Of a stretch of 64,000 nucleotides of DNA, positions 1 to 9,700 are shown one piece after another. Source of the stretch: Apostichopus japonicus (taxonomy: Eukaryota > Echinodermata > Holothuroidea > Aspidochirotida > Stichopodidae); contig NC_092580.1 of the NCBI RefSeq assembly GCF_037975245.1, positions 20,200,501 through 20,264,500 on the forward strand. The letters run 5' to 3'. The notes beneath the pieces are model-generated. The model was not told where the DNA came from, did no database searches, and saw only the letters and a program-made list of their open reading frames with translations. Positions within the stretch are counted from its first letter, which is position 1, and each line of letters begins with the position of its first letter. The translations under genes and the position numbers were made by a program.

Positions 1-38
1 TGCAACCAGAAAGCCCGAAGGCCTTGTGATTCCTTGTC

Positions 39-152
39 ACATTATTTTCTGACTATCTGATTATTAATGAAGAGCAAGTGAGTTTAATTTGTCCAACATT
101 ATTTTCTGACTATCTGATTATTAATGTAGAGCAAGCGAGTTAAATTTGTCCA
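39..152. repeat. 57-bp tandem duplication
   Basis: Two adjacent copies (39-95 and 96-152) of a 57-bp unit beginning ACATTATTTTCTGACTATCT, differing at only a few positions. It lies in what should be an intron of the agmatinase gene. No function is visible; the similarity suggests a recent local duplication. Confidence 0.85.
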
Positions 153-796
153 AGAATAAAGTGAGAACCGAAAAGATCAAAGATTCACTGGTGAGGATTT
201 TACAAAATAGAATTTTATTCCAAAATGTTTCAATAACCACAAAAGTACAGTCTCATTATGTGACATAAAGACACATAGATGTTCTACGAACGGGCAGTTG
301 GACATTTATTTTAAGAATTTTAAGCTACCGAATTAAATCTGCCTTTTAATAATTGTCATTAATGAATGAGAGTTACATGAGATTTGTTTAATCACAGTGA
401 AATATTTTCACCACTTATTTCCAAAGCCAAAGTAATCTAGTATAAATCACAGAGAAATAAGGCCAATTTTGGGACTATCTGAGATAACCTGTTGACCCCT
501 TGAGCCTATTTTGAGTTAACCTGTTGACCCTTGAAGCTCAGAGTGTGAAAAATGATAAGTGCTTGAGTGTGTTTAATTCACCCAATCCAAGAATATCAAC
601 TCTTTGAAGCATATTTTCATTTCCAAGCTGACTATACATTGTTGAATCACACCTTTTGTATATTGCAAAAACCTAAAGTGAACTGAAGTTGACCAAAATA
701 TGTTTTCACCAAAAGAAAATTATAGCATGGGAGAATTCACAGATTAATTGCAGCTTTTACATTTGGAGTAATCATGTCTACAAGGTTCTCTGACTT
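153..796. other. intronic sequence, nothing recognised
   Basis: AT-rich non-coding sequence, probably within an agmatinase intron, because the exon encoding the DAHxD metal motif was not found between 1 and 1243. The only internal structure seen is an imperfect direct repeat of AACCTGTTGACCC near 487 and 519. Confidence 0.5.
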
Positions 797-1080
797 TGAC
801 TTATGTTGACCTCATATGGCCTTTGACCTCTACCAATTTTAATAGGGTTCTTGTACTCACCAAGTTGGATTTACATACCAAGTATGAAGTTGGACAACAA
901 TGTACTTGAGTTATTGTATTTACAAAGTTTTCAGACTGACCTTTGTTGACCTCACATGACCATTGAACTTCACAGAAAAGAATAGGGTTCTTGTACTCAA
1001 TAAGACTGATCCACACACTAAGTATGGAATTAATCCATTGAACTTTTTAAGGTGTCACAGACATACACAAACACATACAC
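797..1080. repeat. 140-bp dimeric dispersed repeat
   Basis: Two diverged copies with a 140-bp period (from 797 and from 937). Both contain a TGTTGACCTCA-like segment followed 37-40 bp later by the shared AATAGGGTTCTTGTACTCA (841 and 981) and then AAGTATG. The second copy ends in a CA-rich tail around 1060-1080. The dimer form and CA-rich end suggest an interspersed non-autonomous element. No open frame or terminal inverted repeat was recognised. Confidence 0.6.
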
Positions 1081-1243
1081 GCCTCCGGCAATGAATCAAC
1101 AATAGTGATGAATAGCTTGCATGTATGTACAAACTAATAGATCTGTTTCCTGTATCTCCAGTATCTTTCTAAGCTAAGAGTCGATCACTATATATTTTGT
1201 GTCACCAGATCATGAACTGAAGAAGTTTACAAGCTTAACCTAC

Positions 1244-4200
1244 CTTAATAGCTTGTAGTATGGGATATGATATGGAATGATCACCGCCCAAAGTCAGTGG
1301 TACGCAGTCATTCTCCAAGATTTCTTTATATTTCTTTCTGATGCTCTCACACGCTTTCTTGATGTTGTACATTGATAGTGAGACATCACCAATGTCGGCA
1401 ACTCGTAAGGATGCAAAAGGAGCAGCACCTGACGACAAGGAAAATGGATGGATAAGATTAGCGCTGACAGGAAGAACAAGGGACCAAACTCTTACTGACT
1501 CTTCAAACTGACTGTTGAACCATGCAGCATTATAATTCTACCTTTAAAGCATGCCCCCCCCCCACCAAAACTTTTCACACCAATTACTTATGAGAGAGTG
1601 GTTTTGCCACAGGTAGCAATTTCAAAATCTCTGGATATTTGTCTGATACCAACCCCCTCCCCACACCCTAATTTCGAACCTGTGTTGAGCAGGTGAACAA
1701 TTACCCCAAAAATTGTTCATAGCATTTTTTTCCGAGGGAGTGGTGCAACCACAGATGGCAATTTTCAACAATCATTGGATATTGGTCTGACACCTACTCT
1801 CCCCTGGCCCATCCCAATCTCAATTCAGTCTTGGGATTAAGGTGGCCACTGACATGACATCAAAATGATCCACTCAAGGAGATCGAACAAGCTAGTCAAG
1901 AAACTGTGTCTGAAAACTTGGGAGAAACCCCACAGTTCACATATCATGCATGATAATAATACTTATAAAATGTAAACATATTATGTTAGTACTGTAAGCA
2001 AAATTTCAATATAGTTTACTATGAAACTGAAAAAGATCATATTAACTGTAATAAAATTGGACGCCTAGGTTTGTAAGTGCATTTTTATCTATGAACTAAT
2101 CTATGTACAGTACCAACTAGTACAATATCTATATACAAGTAGAGTTTAACAGGTATGTAGCTCTTGACTTCCTTAATTATCAAACACAAATCCTTTCTTT
2201 CATAAGCAATGACAGACACTCAGTACATGCCAGATATCTTGGCCATCCTAGTTTGGATTACTAGCTCTAAGTGGCTTGAGGATCTCATTATATGAGATAT
2301 GTCATGTCTCATCCAGCATACTGAAAATTTAAAAGCCATCAAAACATATTTACAATTTCAAAGGATAGAGAAAGAAATTTTCTGGAAGGTACAGTATGGT
2401 ACTGTACCTTGTGTGTTGTACTCTCTTAGTAGACAGGATTCAGTTCTTATTTGCCTCGGACCAAGTCTAGTTCCTGTCCTGTTAGAGCATCCGCTGTCGA
2501 ATGGAATTCCAACAAAGCAGGCATCCAGACCTGTCAAGCGATTCATAAAAGAGAATGTTAGGATTTAAAACATGAGTGTATGCTGAGAGCCACTGCATAT
2601 TCATGAATGTCACAAAATGTAATAAGATGTAATAGTTTTCTTATTGCTTTTTCTTGATAAGAATAAGTAGCAAAAATTGGAAGGGATTTAAAATTAAATC
2701 AATTTGTAGGATAATGTGACACAGAATTTTGCAAGATGTTTTACATGTTTTTCGAATGTAAAGGGGGAATCTCTTTTTGAACTTTTGAAAGATCATATCA
2801 TCAATAACTATGTTTCTACAGTTCTAGTATACAACTTTATGCACTTATGACAAAAAAATGAAGTTAATGAGTGAACAAATCAGGCTCTTGCAGCTACTGA
2901 CAATATTGTGTACATGACTCTGAGAAGTTCATAATAATGAAGCACAAGCCCAACTGACTACAGTGAACGGTTGCTTATTCATCTCAAACATAACTGTCCT
3001 TTGTACTATAATGAAGTTGTTAAGCTTAACAAAACAAACAAATTAATAAAGGAGAGAATAGATAAAATGAATAAAAAACAAATAAAGGTATTGTAACTCA
3101 TCAAGTGTAGCAAATTCCAGTAATATATGTTTAGAGTATAAGCATAACAGTGTTGCAAATTTACCCTGATTGCTGCGATTTGCTTCACATACTCTTGACC
3201 TGGCTTACCCTTTCAAACCCCGGAATAGCTGTCCAATACCCCGCATTATTGAAACTTAACCAAAATAGGTGCGCGGGCTACGAGGTAAAAGTGATAGATG
3301 GCGCTAACTTATTTACGGATAGGCTTAAGTTCCACAGTGCATTCTTATAAATTAATTTTACCCCCTTACACATTTTGTGTTTATGTCGTTCTGAGATATT
3401 TTAAGTCCACCAGACCGTTGGTTCGTAGCCACTAAATTCTTCAACCCCCATTCCACCACTTCTGACTTCGTAGCCCGTTGGATCTTTGCCACTAAATACT
3501 TTAAATCCCCATTCCACCACTTCTGATTCCGTAGCCCATTGGGTTTACTTAAAAACAAGGCTAGACCCAGTAGCCTGTTGGATGTCGCCCCAGATCCCCA
3601 CGTTTTACTTTACTTTGAAAACATTTTTACACACATTTACTTTAAAGAATGACTTCGTAGACCGTTGGTTCGTAGCCACTAAATTCTTCAACCCGCATAT
3701 TCCACAACTTCTGACTTTGTAGCCCGTTGGCTTCACTTAAAACACAGCTAGGCCCCGTAGCCCATTGGATGTCACCACACATCTTCAGGCTTTACTATCC
3801 TTTACAGAATGACTGCGTAGCCTGTTGGTTCGTCGGCAACAGAAACAAAAAGGACCACGTACCCCGTTGGATATCGCTCGTTTTACAAGTATATGCATTG
3901 TACATTCAAAAAAAGGGAAAAAATATAAAAGTCCAATAATCTTAACAATGCTATAATAGCGCCATCTACACAAGCACAATATAAGACTGCGTGGACGTTG
4001 TTCGTCTACGTCAAAACCACAATCTCGGATCCAGCGGGGTATTCTGCAGCTACTCCCAAACCCCTGCCTTAAGAGTAAGCTTGTTATGGAGCAAGCACTT
4101 CCAAGTGTGTCTTTAACCAGAATCAGGCGATTGACTGGACCAGTTCTGCTAAATGTAGGCATAATGTTATAGGCGTCTAATAAATTAACATCCGCTAATT

Positions 4201-5030
4201 GCCTGAAGTTGAAAATGTGCTGTTTTACAGCCTAGGCCTTAGCTAAGCCTAAGTCTAGTTATTAAATGCTCTAGTAGGCCCACCAGCAAGTAACTTAATC
4301 ACACTAGACCAAGGTCTTCAAAGTAATATTACTTTTTGTTTGTATTCTAGAAAGTTACCAATTATTAACAGTAAGAAACATTGAACTTTTACCAATGGTG
4401 TGAAATGATAAAGATGTTGACTCTCCATTGGAGTGTACAGTCCATATTCCAACAGCAGGATCAAAACCATGTGCTCCCATTGTAGGACTGGACAAAGTAC
4501 TATGTATACAACATGTACAGAAGTAGACATTTTCCACTCATGAATATTCATGTTGTCAGCTTCACCCTGACCAATTGCAGTGATGAATATTATAATGAGC
4601 AAAATTAACATGGCAATAGATGTTCATGAATATGACAAATAATGAATTACATCCAAATAGATACTCCCGATTTTTTATGAAATGACATATAGAGTTAGCT
4701 TACATCCACTCTGCTTTCAGGCCGGCAATGTTTCTACTTACCTGCTTCCACCCCTCCCACAATTTACCTTGGCTAAAATCCCCTCTTTCAGCTTAAATGT
4801 AAAATTAGCTCATGTACACTACCCTTTGATGATTCCTTGTGTGGGAGACGCATCATGGTGGCAATACCACCAGCACGTGGCATATCTAATCCACTGATGG
4901 GTTTGAAGAATTCTTTCCTGTCATGGCTACTTTGTTCTCTAATATTCTTTGAGATAGGTCTACTGATCCCCTGCACAAGAAGACTTGGTCGAGATGGCCA
5001 CCTAAGTAGTTGATTAGACAACCGATGCAT
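1244..5030 (-). CDS. AGMAT: agmatinase, mitochondrial (5' half of gene)
   Basis: Ureohydrolase of the arginase/agmatinase family. Known members cleave a guanidino group with a two-manganese centre, classically agmatine to putrescine and urea; the true substrate of animal AGMAT is debated. Exons, read on the minus strand, are 5030-4823, 2530-2408 and 1428-1244, giving 172 codons. Both introns have GT donors and AG acceptors and leave split Gly codons (G70, G111). Seen: a basic, Ser-rich N-terminus (MHRLSNQLLRWPSRPSLL) suiting a mitochondrial presequence; LDMPRAGGIATMMRLP at about 49-64; FVGIPFDSG at 75-83; RLGPRQIR at 91-98; ADIGDV at 121-126; and LGGDHSISYP at 157-166, where H161 is the first Mn ligand motif. 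The DAHxD and later metal motifs are missing because the gene runs off the left edge; the family is about 350 aa. The start at 5030 is the Met opening the presequence-like stretch; a Met 27 codons upstream (5111) is possible, but a splice-acceptor-like TTTGCAG lies between them. Confidence 0.88.
1554..1812. repeat. C-run and 142-bp imperfect direct repeat
   Basis: A run of ten C (1554-1563) precedes two diverged copies, 142 bp apart (from 1596 and 1738). Each starts GAGTGGT and later carries TGGATATT and GTCTGA followed by a C-rich stretch. It lies in agmatinase intron 2, and similar C/G-rich patches occur in IQCA1 introns (12805-13020, 14510-14570). Probably an old dispersed repeat family; no coding potential. 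Confidence 0.45.
3406..3880. repeat. GTAGCCCGTTGG complex tandem repeat
   Basis: The short motif GTAGCCCGTTGG and close variants recur about eight times between 3412 and 3871. They sit within a larger unit of about 247 bp: GTTCGTAGCCACTAAATTCT occurs at 3421 and 3668. It lies inside agmatinase intron 1 and disrupts no exon. Short open frames crossing it on both strands are repeat by-products. Confidence 0.75.
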
Positions 5031-5420
5031 CTTCTCAGAATCCTTATTCGATGTTGTCAAAGTGCTGCAAATTGATAGAAAACAACATACAAGTTGTTTC
5101 AATGTAATCAACTGAGTTATATGTCACATCATCAGTGTGTGCCATAATTTTAACATAAAAACACAAGGCTACTATGTTAGTTAGCTGTAGGACCTGCATA
5201 CTCAGAAAGAAAAGAGAATCTCGAATTGACCAATTCAAAAATCCCTGCAGTGCAATGGTGATGTGCGGAGTCTTCTGTGGATTTGGTATTTCTAGTTTGT
5301 GAACTTGGGAAAAGGGGTTTGTTTCTGTTGGTTTCAAAACAACTTTGTTCGTCATGGTTACACTGCAGTGATGTCCAATAAGGTGCCTTTGCCTACCTCA
5401 GTATTTGAGAAATTGGTCAG

Positions 5421-5555
5421 ATGCTGGGTATACACTCTCTTTCACTGGATGAGAACTTTAAATGGCAGTACCTGGAGCAGGAATGGGAGCGAAACGCCGA
5501 ATTCACATCCCTGCCTCGTTATCCTCTGAACACTTATCGAAAAGAGAAGGCTTGA
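5421..5555 (+). other. short protein-like reading frame, unrecognised
   Basis: Forty-four codons from ATG 5421 to TGA 5553-5555 translate to a charged, aromatic-rich peptide (FKWQYLEQEWERNAEF then SLPRYPLNTYRKEKA) that looks more like real protein than the other frames here. It is preceded by GGTCAG, which could be a splice acceptor. Alternatively it continues, after one frameshift, an upstream frame starting MSNKVPLPTSVFEKLV. It lies between the divergent AGMAT and IQCA1 genes. It could be a terminal exon, a pseudogene scrap or chance. I do not recognise a family. Confidence 0.25.
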
Positions 5556-5658
5556 AATAAGCCAGTGTTCATCCACGATCTAACATGGATAGGATCTCAA
5601 ATGAGCTACTTTAAGGCTTCCTGATCCTTGGGCTCTACTCTAAACTTACTAAGTGTAA

Positions 5659-5672
5659 GTTACCATGGTAAC
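5659..5672. promoter_or_regulatory. X-box-like palindrome (candidate RFX site)
   Basis: GTTACCATGGTAAC is a perfect 14-bp palindrome matching the RFX X-box pattern RYYNYY-N(1-3)-RRNRAC. It lies about 630 bp upstream of the agmatinase ATG and 1.1 kb upstream of the IQCA1 ATG. RFX factors bind such sites at ciliary genes; binding here is inferred. Confidence 0.5.
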
Positions 5673-6278
5673 GGTAATGTTAACTGTAGGTAGATCATTG
5701 CTCCAATGTGCTCAACTGGAAGGGTACTATGTTAGTACGATCCCCAAATAGCCTAGCATTTTTCACCTGACGATTGGGTAAGTAACCACAACCTTTGACA
5801 GCTTTAGTAAATGTGCACAGGCATGGCATTACTTTAGTTTAGGCCTAATCATAATTCATCCAAACATCTAGAAAACTTCCAGTGCAACAATTAAGTAACA
5901 ATATGCAAAGTTACGAAACCTTTCATATCGTTTATCAAATTACGTTGTCAGCGGTAGACTATAGGTCTAACACAGTTGTGTATGATTATATATCTCCTAG
6001 TAATTGCTAGACAAAGTATTACGTCTAGTACTACTAGCCTAACAAGTAACATAATTTAAGGCTAAAAAAATAGTAAAGTACATTAAAATTACCTGGCTAA
6101 CTTCTAAGAAAATGCTCATCACATGTCAAAAACATTCACTGCCGAGTACGAGAGACACTTAACCTGTGTTGAGGGCTAAGAAAGGTTTAGTCATAAATTA
6201 TGACTGCTAATGTTGCGCTTTGAGTCAATTTGTGATTGATTTAAGACTTTACTTTAGCTCAAAAAACGCACGTTACAC

Positions 6279-6285
6279 GTAAACA
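6279..6285 (+). promoter_or_regulatory. forkhead/FOXJ1-type motif
   Basis: GTAAACA, the core forkhead recognition sequence, 107 bp before the X-box at 6392. Two more copies follow at 6431 and 6525. A single 7-mer is weak evidence; the clustering beside an X-box upstream of a motile-cilium gene makes it worth noting. Confidence 0.35.
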
Positions 6286-6391
6286 AGTCTACATGTGACA
6301 ACGATCTGGACACCTCTCCCCATGCCCAGACATCAAGGGTTTGGGAAAGTCCCGGTCTATGAACTGCTACAGCGCCCCTCTTATTCCAAAG

Positions 6392-6405
6392 GTTGCCTTG
6401 GCAAC
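6392..6405. promoter_or_regulatory. X-box motif (candidate RFX site) of IQCA1 promoter
   Basis: GTTGCCTTGGCAAC has perfect 6-bp inverted arms GTTGCC/GGCAAC around a TT spacer, the classic X-box form. It lies 379 bp upstream of the predicted IQCA1 ATG in a locally more GC-rich stretch (about 6300-6450) that may be the core promoter. RFX2/RFX3 with FOXJ1 control motile-cilium genes in animals, which fits the downstream gene. Confidence 0.6.
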
Positions 6406-6430
6406 ATACAGCTCTTCGTGGTCGGCGCCT

Positions 6431-6437
6431 TGTTTAC
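6431..6437 (-). promoter_or_regulatory. forkhead/FOXJ1-type motif
   Basis: TGTTTAC, the reverse complement of GTAAACA, 25 bp downstream of the X-box. This is a common RFX/FOXJ1 composite spacing range; function is inferred. Confidence 0.4.
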
Positions 6438-6524
6438 GTTACAGCCTTAGTACAGTGTTTCTGGAAGCACATATTGTGCATGCTGCATATAGTATGTCGT
6501 AGTACTCATAATCACGCTAATGGT

Positions 6525-6531
6525 GTAAACA
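6525..6531 (+). promoter_or_regulatory. forkhead/FOXJ1-type motif
   Basis: Third GTAAACA within about 250 bp, followed by CAAG. It lies 253 bp upstream of the predicted IQCA1 start codon. Function is inferred from clustering only. Confidence 0.35.
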
Positions 6532-6783
6532 CAAGAACGCGGATTGTATTAGTAAGATCAACTTACCAGGAATGATCAATATATATATTTCAAAGTGGGA
6601 ACAGCCTTTGATCAAGATTTGAAGAATTGTGCTCTGAATATTTTAGAGCGATAACCGACCTTGATAATTTAGCCGTAATAGGAGCCATATCAGACTAGGC
6701 TATAGCCTAACTTAGTCTAGGCTACAGCCTGTACGTTTCCAGGCTAGGAATTAAAGAGGTTTGACTTGAGACAAAGCTTGACC

Positions 6784-9700
6784 ATGTCCCACAGGTAACA
6801 AATTAACTTAAATGCTATGATAAGCCTAATTATTTAAAACAAAAACTTGTTAAGCAAACATAACTATGACAACCATCTAGTGTGACTGATGATTCATTGG
6901 CAAAGTTCTAATTGGACTAGGCTAGGCCTAATTAGTAATTGTTAGAAAACTGTCATAGACCTAAGTTATCTTTTGATTGTGAGAATTAAACTAAATATGG
7001 ACTTAAACTTTTAATGTTACTTTGTGAGCATAAGGCTTAGTTAAGTTACATCAAAGAATAGCCAAAGTTAAGCTAGTCCAGGCCACTTGAAGGGTATGAA
7101 GACTCGCGCAAAAAGAAACGTCTAATGCCGGTAATTTGACCTAGTTTCGAATGAGGTGTAACAGAAGTGTAAAACACCACCATCGATCCCAGAAAATACA
7201 CACACAGCTTGCTACCGTCGGTTATTAGACACTAGTGTACAGTCAGTACATACAGCTGCGGTCAATACCCACAGCACAGTATACAAACGATACAGTGATG
7301 GACAACTCAGGTCCAGCTAAAGATAACAATTAAGGTATCACGTTTCATTACTGTCTGCATTTTGTAGCGACACGAACAAAACGTCACTTGCAAGCAACAA
7401 AGTTAACTTTTTCAGATGGCCGCACGCGGTTTGTGGCGAGTCTTCAATGCCTTCAACTGTGTATGCTTTAGCATTTCCCTGTTGAATGGTAGTAGACAAT
7501 TTTCCTTGCTCATAAATAATATGGAAGACCAAATTCTCCAAATAACTAGGCATAGCCTAGCGTACTTTGTAATGACCTGCATTTGAAACAAATTAACACA
7601 TCCTCTAAGTGATGGGGTTTGGGGGGGGGGTGGAGTGGTAAACAGAATATTTAATTCTGAATTTGGAGGGAATAGTCTAGGTTACATACATGAACTTTAA
7701 AAAACAAAAGTAAGAACCCTCAAAGTGTTCGATGGATACTAACTTAAAACGCTTCTTACAATTTCTTCCTTTACATCCAGCTATTACCAGAAGCAGTGGG
7801 TGCAGGCTCAAGAAAGCCTCAGTGACCTTTTGATCCAAGAGATACCTGCGGAACCACCCAAGCCCGAAAAGGACAGACTTACAGCTTTCCAGAACATTGC
7901 AACACTGTACATCAAGTACCTTCAAATATTTCGCAAATTGGAAGAGTGCTATGACCAAATTGTACAGCCCCAGAAACGTAGAGTGTTGCGGCATGTTCTC
8001 GATGGTGTCATGGGAAGAGTTTTAGAGCTGAAGAATGAAATGGTCCTTCTTGAGTTTTCAGAGTTCCATTATTTTGATGATATTCTGTCAGACTTGAAGT
8101 TAACACCAGTAAGTTTTGCAATTTTTTATTTTTTACATGCTTTGATCTAATGAGATATTGATCATTAGCCTAGTTACAGTTCATCATGTTTAATCAAATA
8201 AAGTTCAGGATTAACTCTTTCAAATAACATAAAAACATCCATATTAAGTTTGATACACCTGAAAGTGTTATTTTCTTTTTAGCATATCAAGTAGCATGTA
8301 CACAAGAATTTAAATGCCATCACAGTTTACAACGTACAATATTAGCACTGATGAATCATTGATAAAATAAAGAGACAATAGGTATTACAATTCAATGTTC
8401 AATTTACATTAAACCTGTCGCGGATCACAACAATTTCTTTTCAACCGTTAAAAAGTTTGTCATCATAGCAATTATCCACTTTGGTTCATCTCTTGTGCAT
8501 AGTAAAGATAACAGAATTTATCTATAAAAGTTGTCAAATAGCAACTTGGTATTCAAAGCATTGGAATACATTACCTTTGTCCTACTGTACAAACTGCTGC
8601 CTATTTATTGTAGCTTAGAATTATTAGAGCACAGGAGTTTCTCTTTCTGAGGTCACAGCCTTAAATCCTGTTTAAGCAATTAAATTATTATGATTATATT
8701 CTTAATAATTTACAAAACAAACATTTAATAAAACATCAAGCATTCCAGTTTGCATAAGGTTGTCAGGAAATCATTTTATATGACATCTTATATCAAACTG
8801 CTACCCAAAAACTGGCAAATTGTTTCTCAAAGATGTACATACCAGTTTTGGCACAAGGATTATTACTATTTTCAGTATTTTCAGAGAACAAAAATTCATT
8901 GACCTTACTACACTGCAACATAAAAATCAGATCACTTAATTTTTCATTAGGGTCATTCCTCATTAATTATTTTCCACAATTTTTCCATCTTCCCCATAGA
9001 ATGACATCGAGGTACCAATCCCAAAGTACTTCTTGAATGAAAGAGCCAAAGCCCTTCAGGATAGGGAGAAACTTCTTGGACAGATCTTAGCCAAGATGGG
9101 ACCACCAGAGGAAATGGTGGAGGAGGTTACCATGTCAACAGAGGAGGCGGTCCGTAACATTCAAGTACACGAGAGAGCCAGGCAGGGAAGACTGAGAGCC
9201 AAATTTATGCGAGAGATTCGACTTCAGGAGGAACGAGAGAGATTGGCTGCAAACAGAGGAGCGCCAACGCTAGATAACGAACTTGCTGCCGTCAGAATTC
9301 AAAAGGTACCGAACGACTTCACTTTAATCGGTCTTGTCCTCCCCCTCTTGCAATTTGGACAGTCATTTTTATCCAACTGTACAGCAGTCACTAACAGAAT
9401 ACAACTATTCATTGCATAGAATGCAAGGAGTTCATTGTGAAATGATTACATAGCAAATGTCAAATGTTTATGCTTAGATAACGAACTTGCTGCCGCCAGA
9501 ATTCAAAAGGTACCGAACGACAATAATCGGTCTTGTCCTCCCCCTCTTGCAATTTGGACAGTCATTTTCATCCAACTATAAAGCAGTCACTAACAGAGGA
9601 CAACTATTCATTGCATAGAATGCAAGGAGTTCATTGTGAAATGATAACATAGCAAATGTAAAATGTTTATAATGCTTTTGACTTATATTAAAGTTGTGTT

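Noticed and set aside
3785-4162. 125-codon minus-strand open frame
   Set aside because: It runs through the intronic GTAGCCCGTTGG repeat and one inverted arm. No domain or splice context was recognised, and the composition is unlike the nearby exons.
4318-4611. 97-codon and 60-codon minus-strand frames in agmatinase intron 1
   Set aside because: Hydrophobic, low-complexity translation of AT-rich intron. It does not match the agmatinase family between the exon ending at 4823 and the one starting at 2530.
9033-9419. Continuation of IQCA1 exon 3 as a 128-codon frame
   Set aside because: The frame beyond 9305 is intron. The IQ motif is only complete if spliced from AAVRIQK to [10 protein letters not shown] at 9738.
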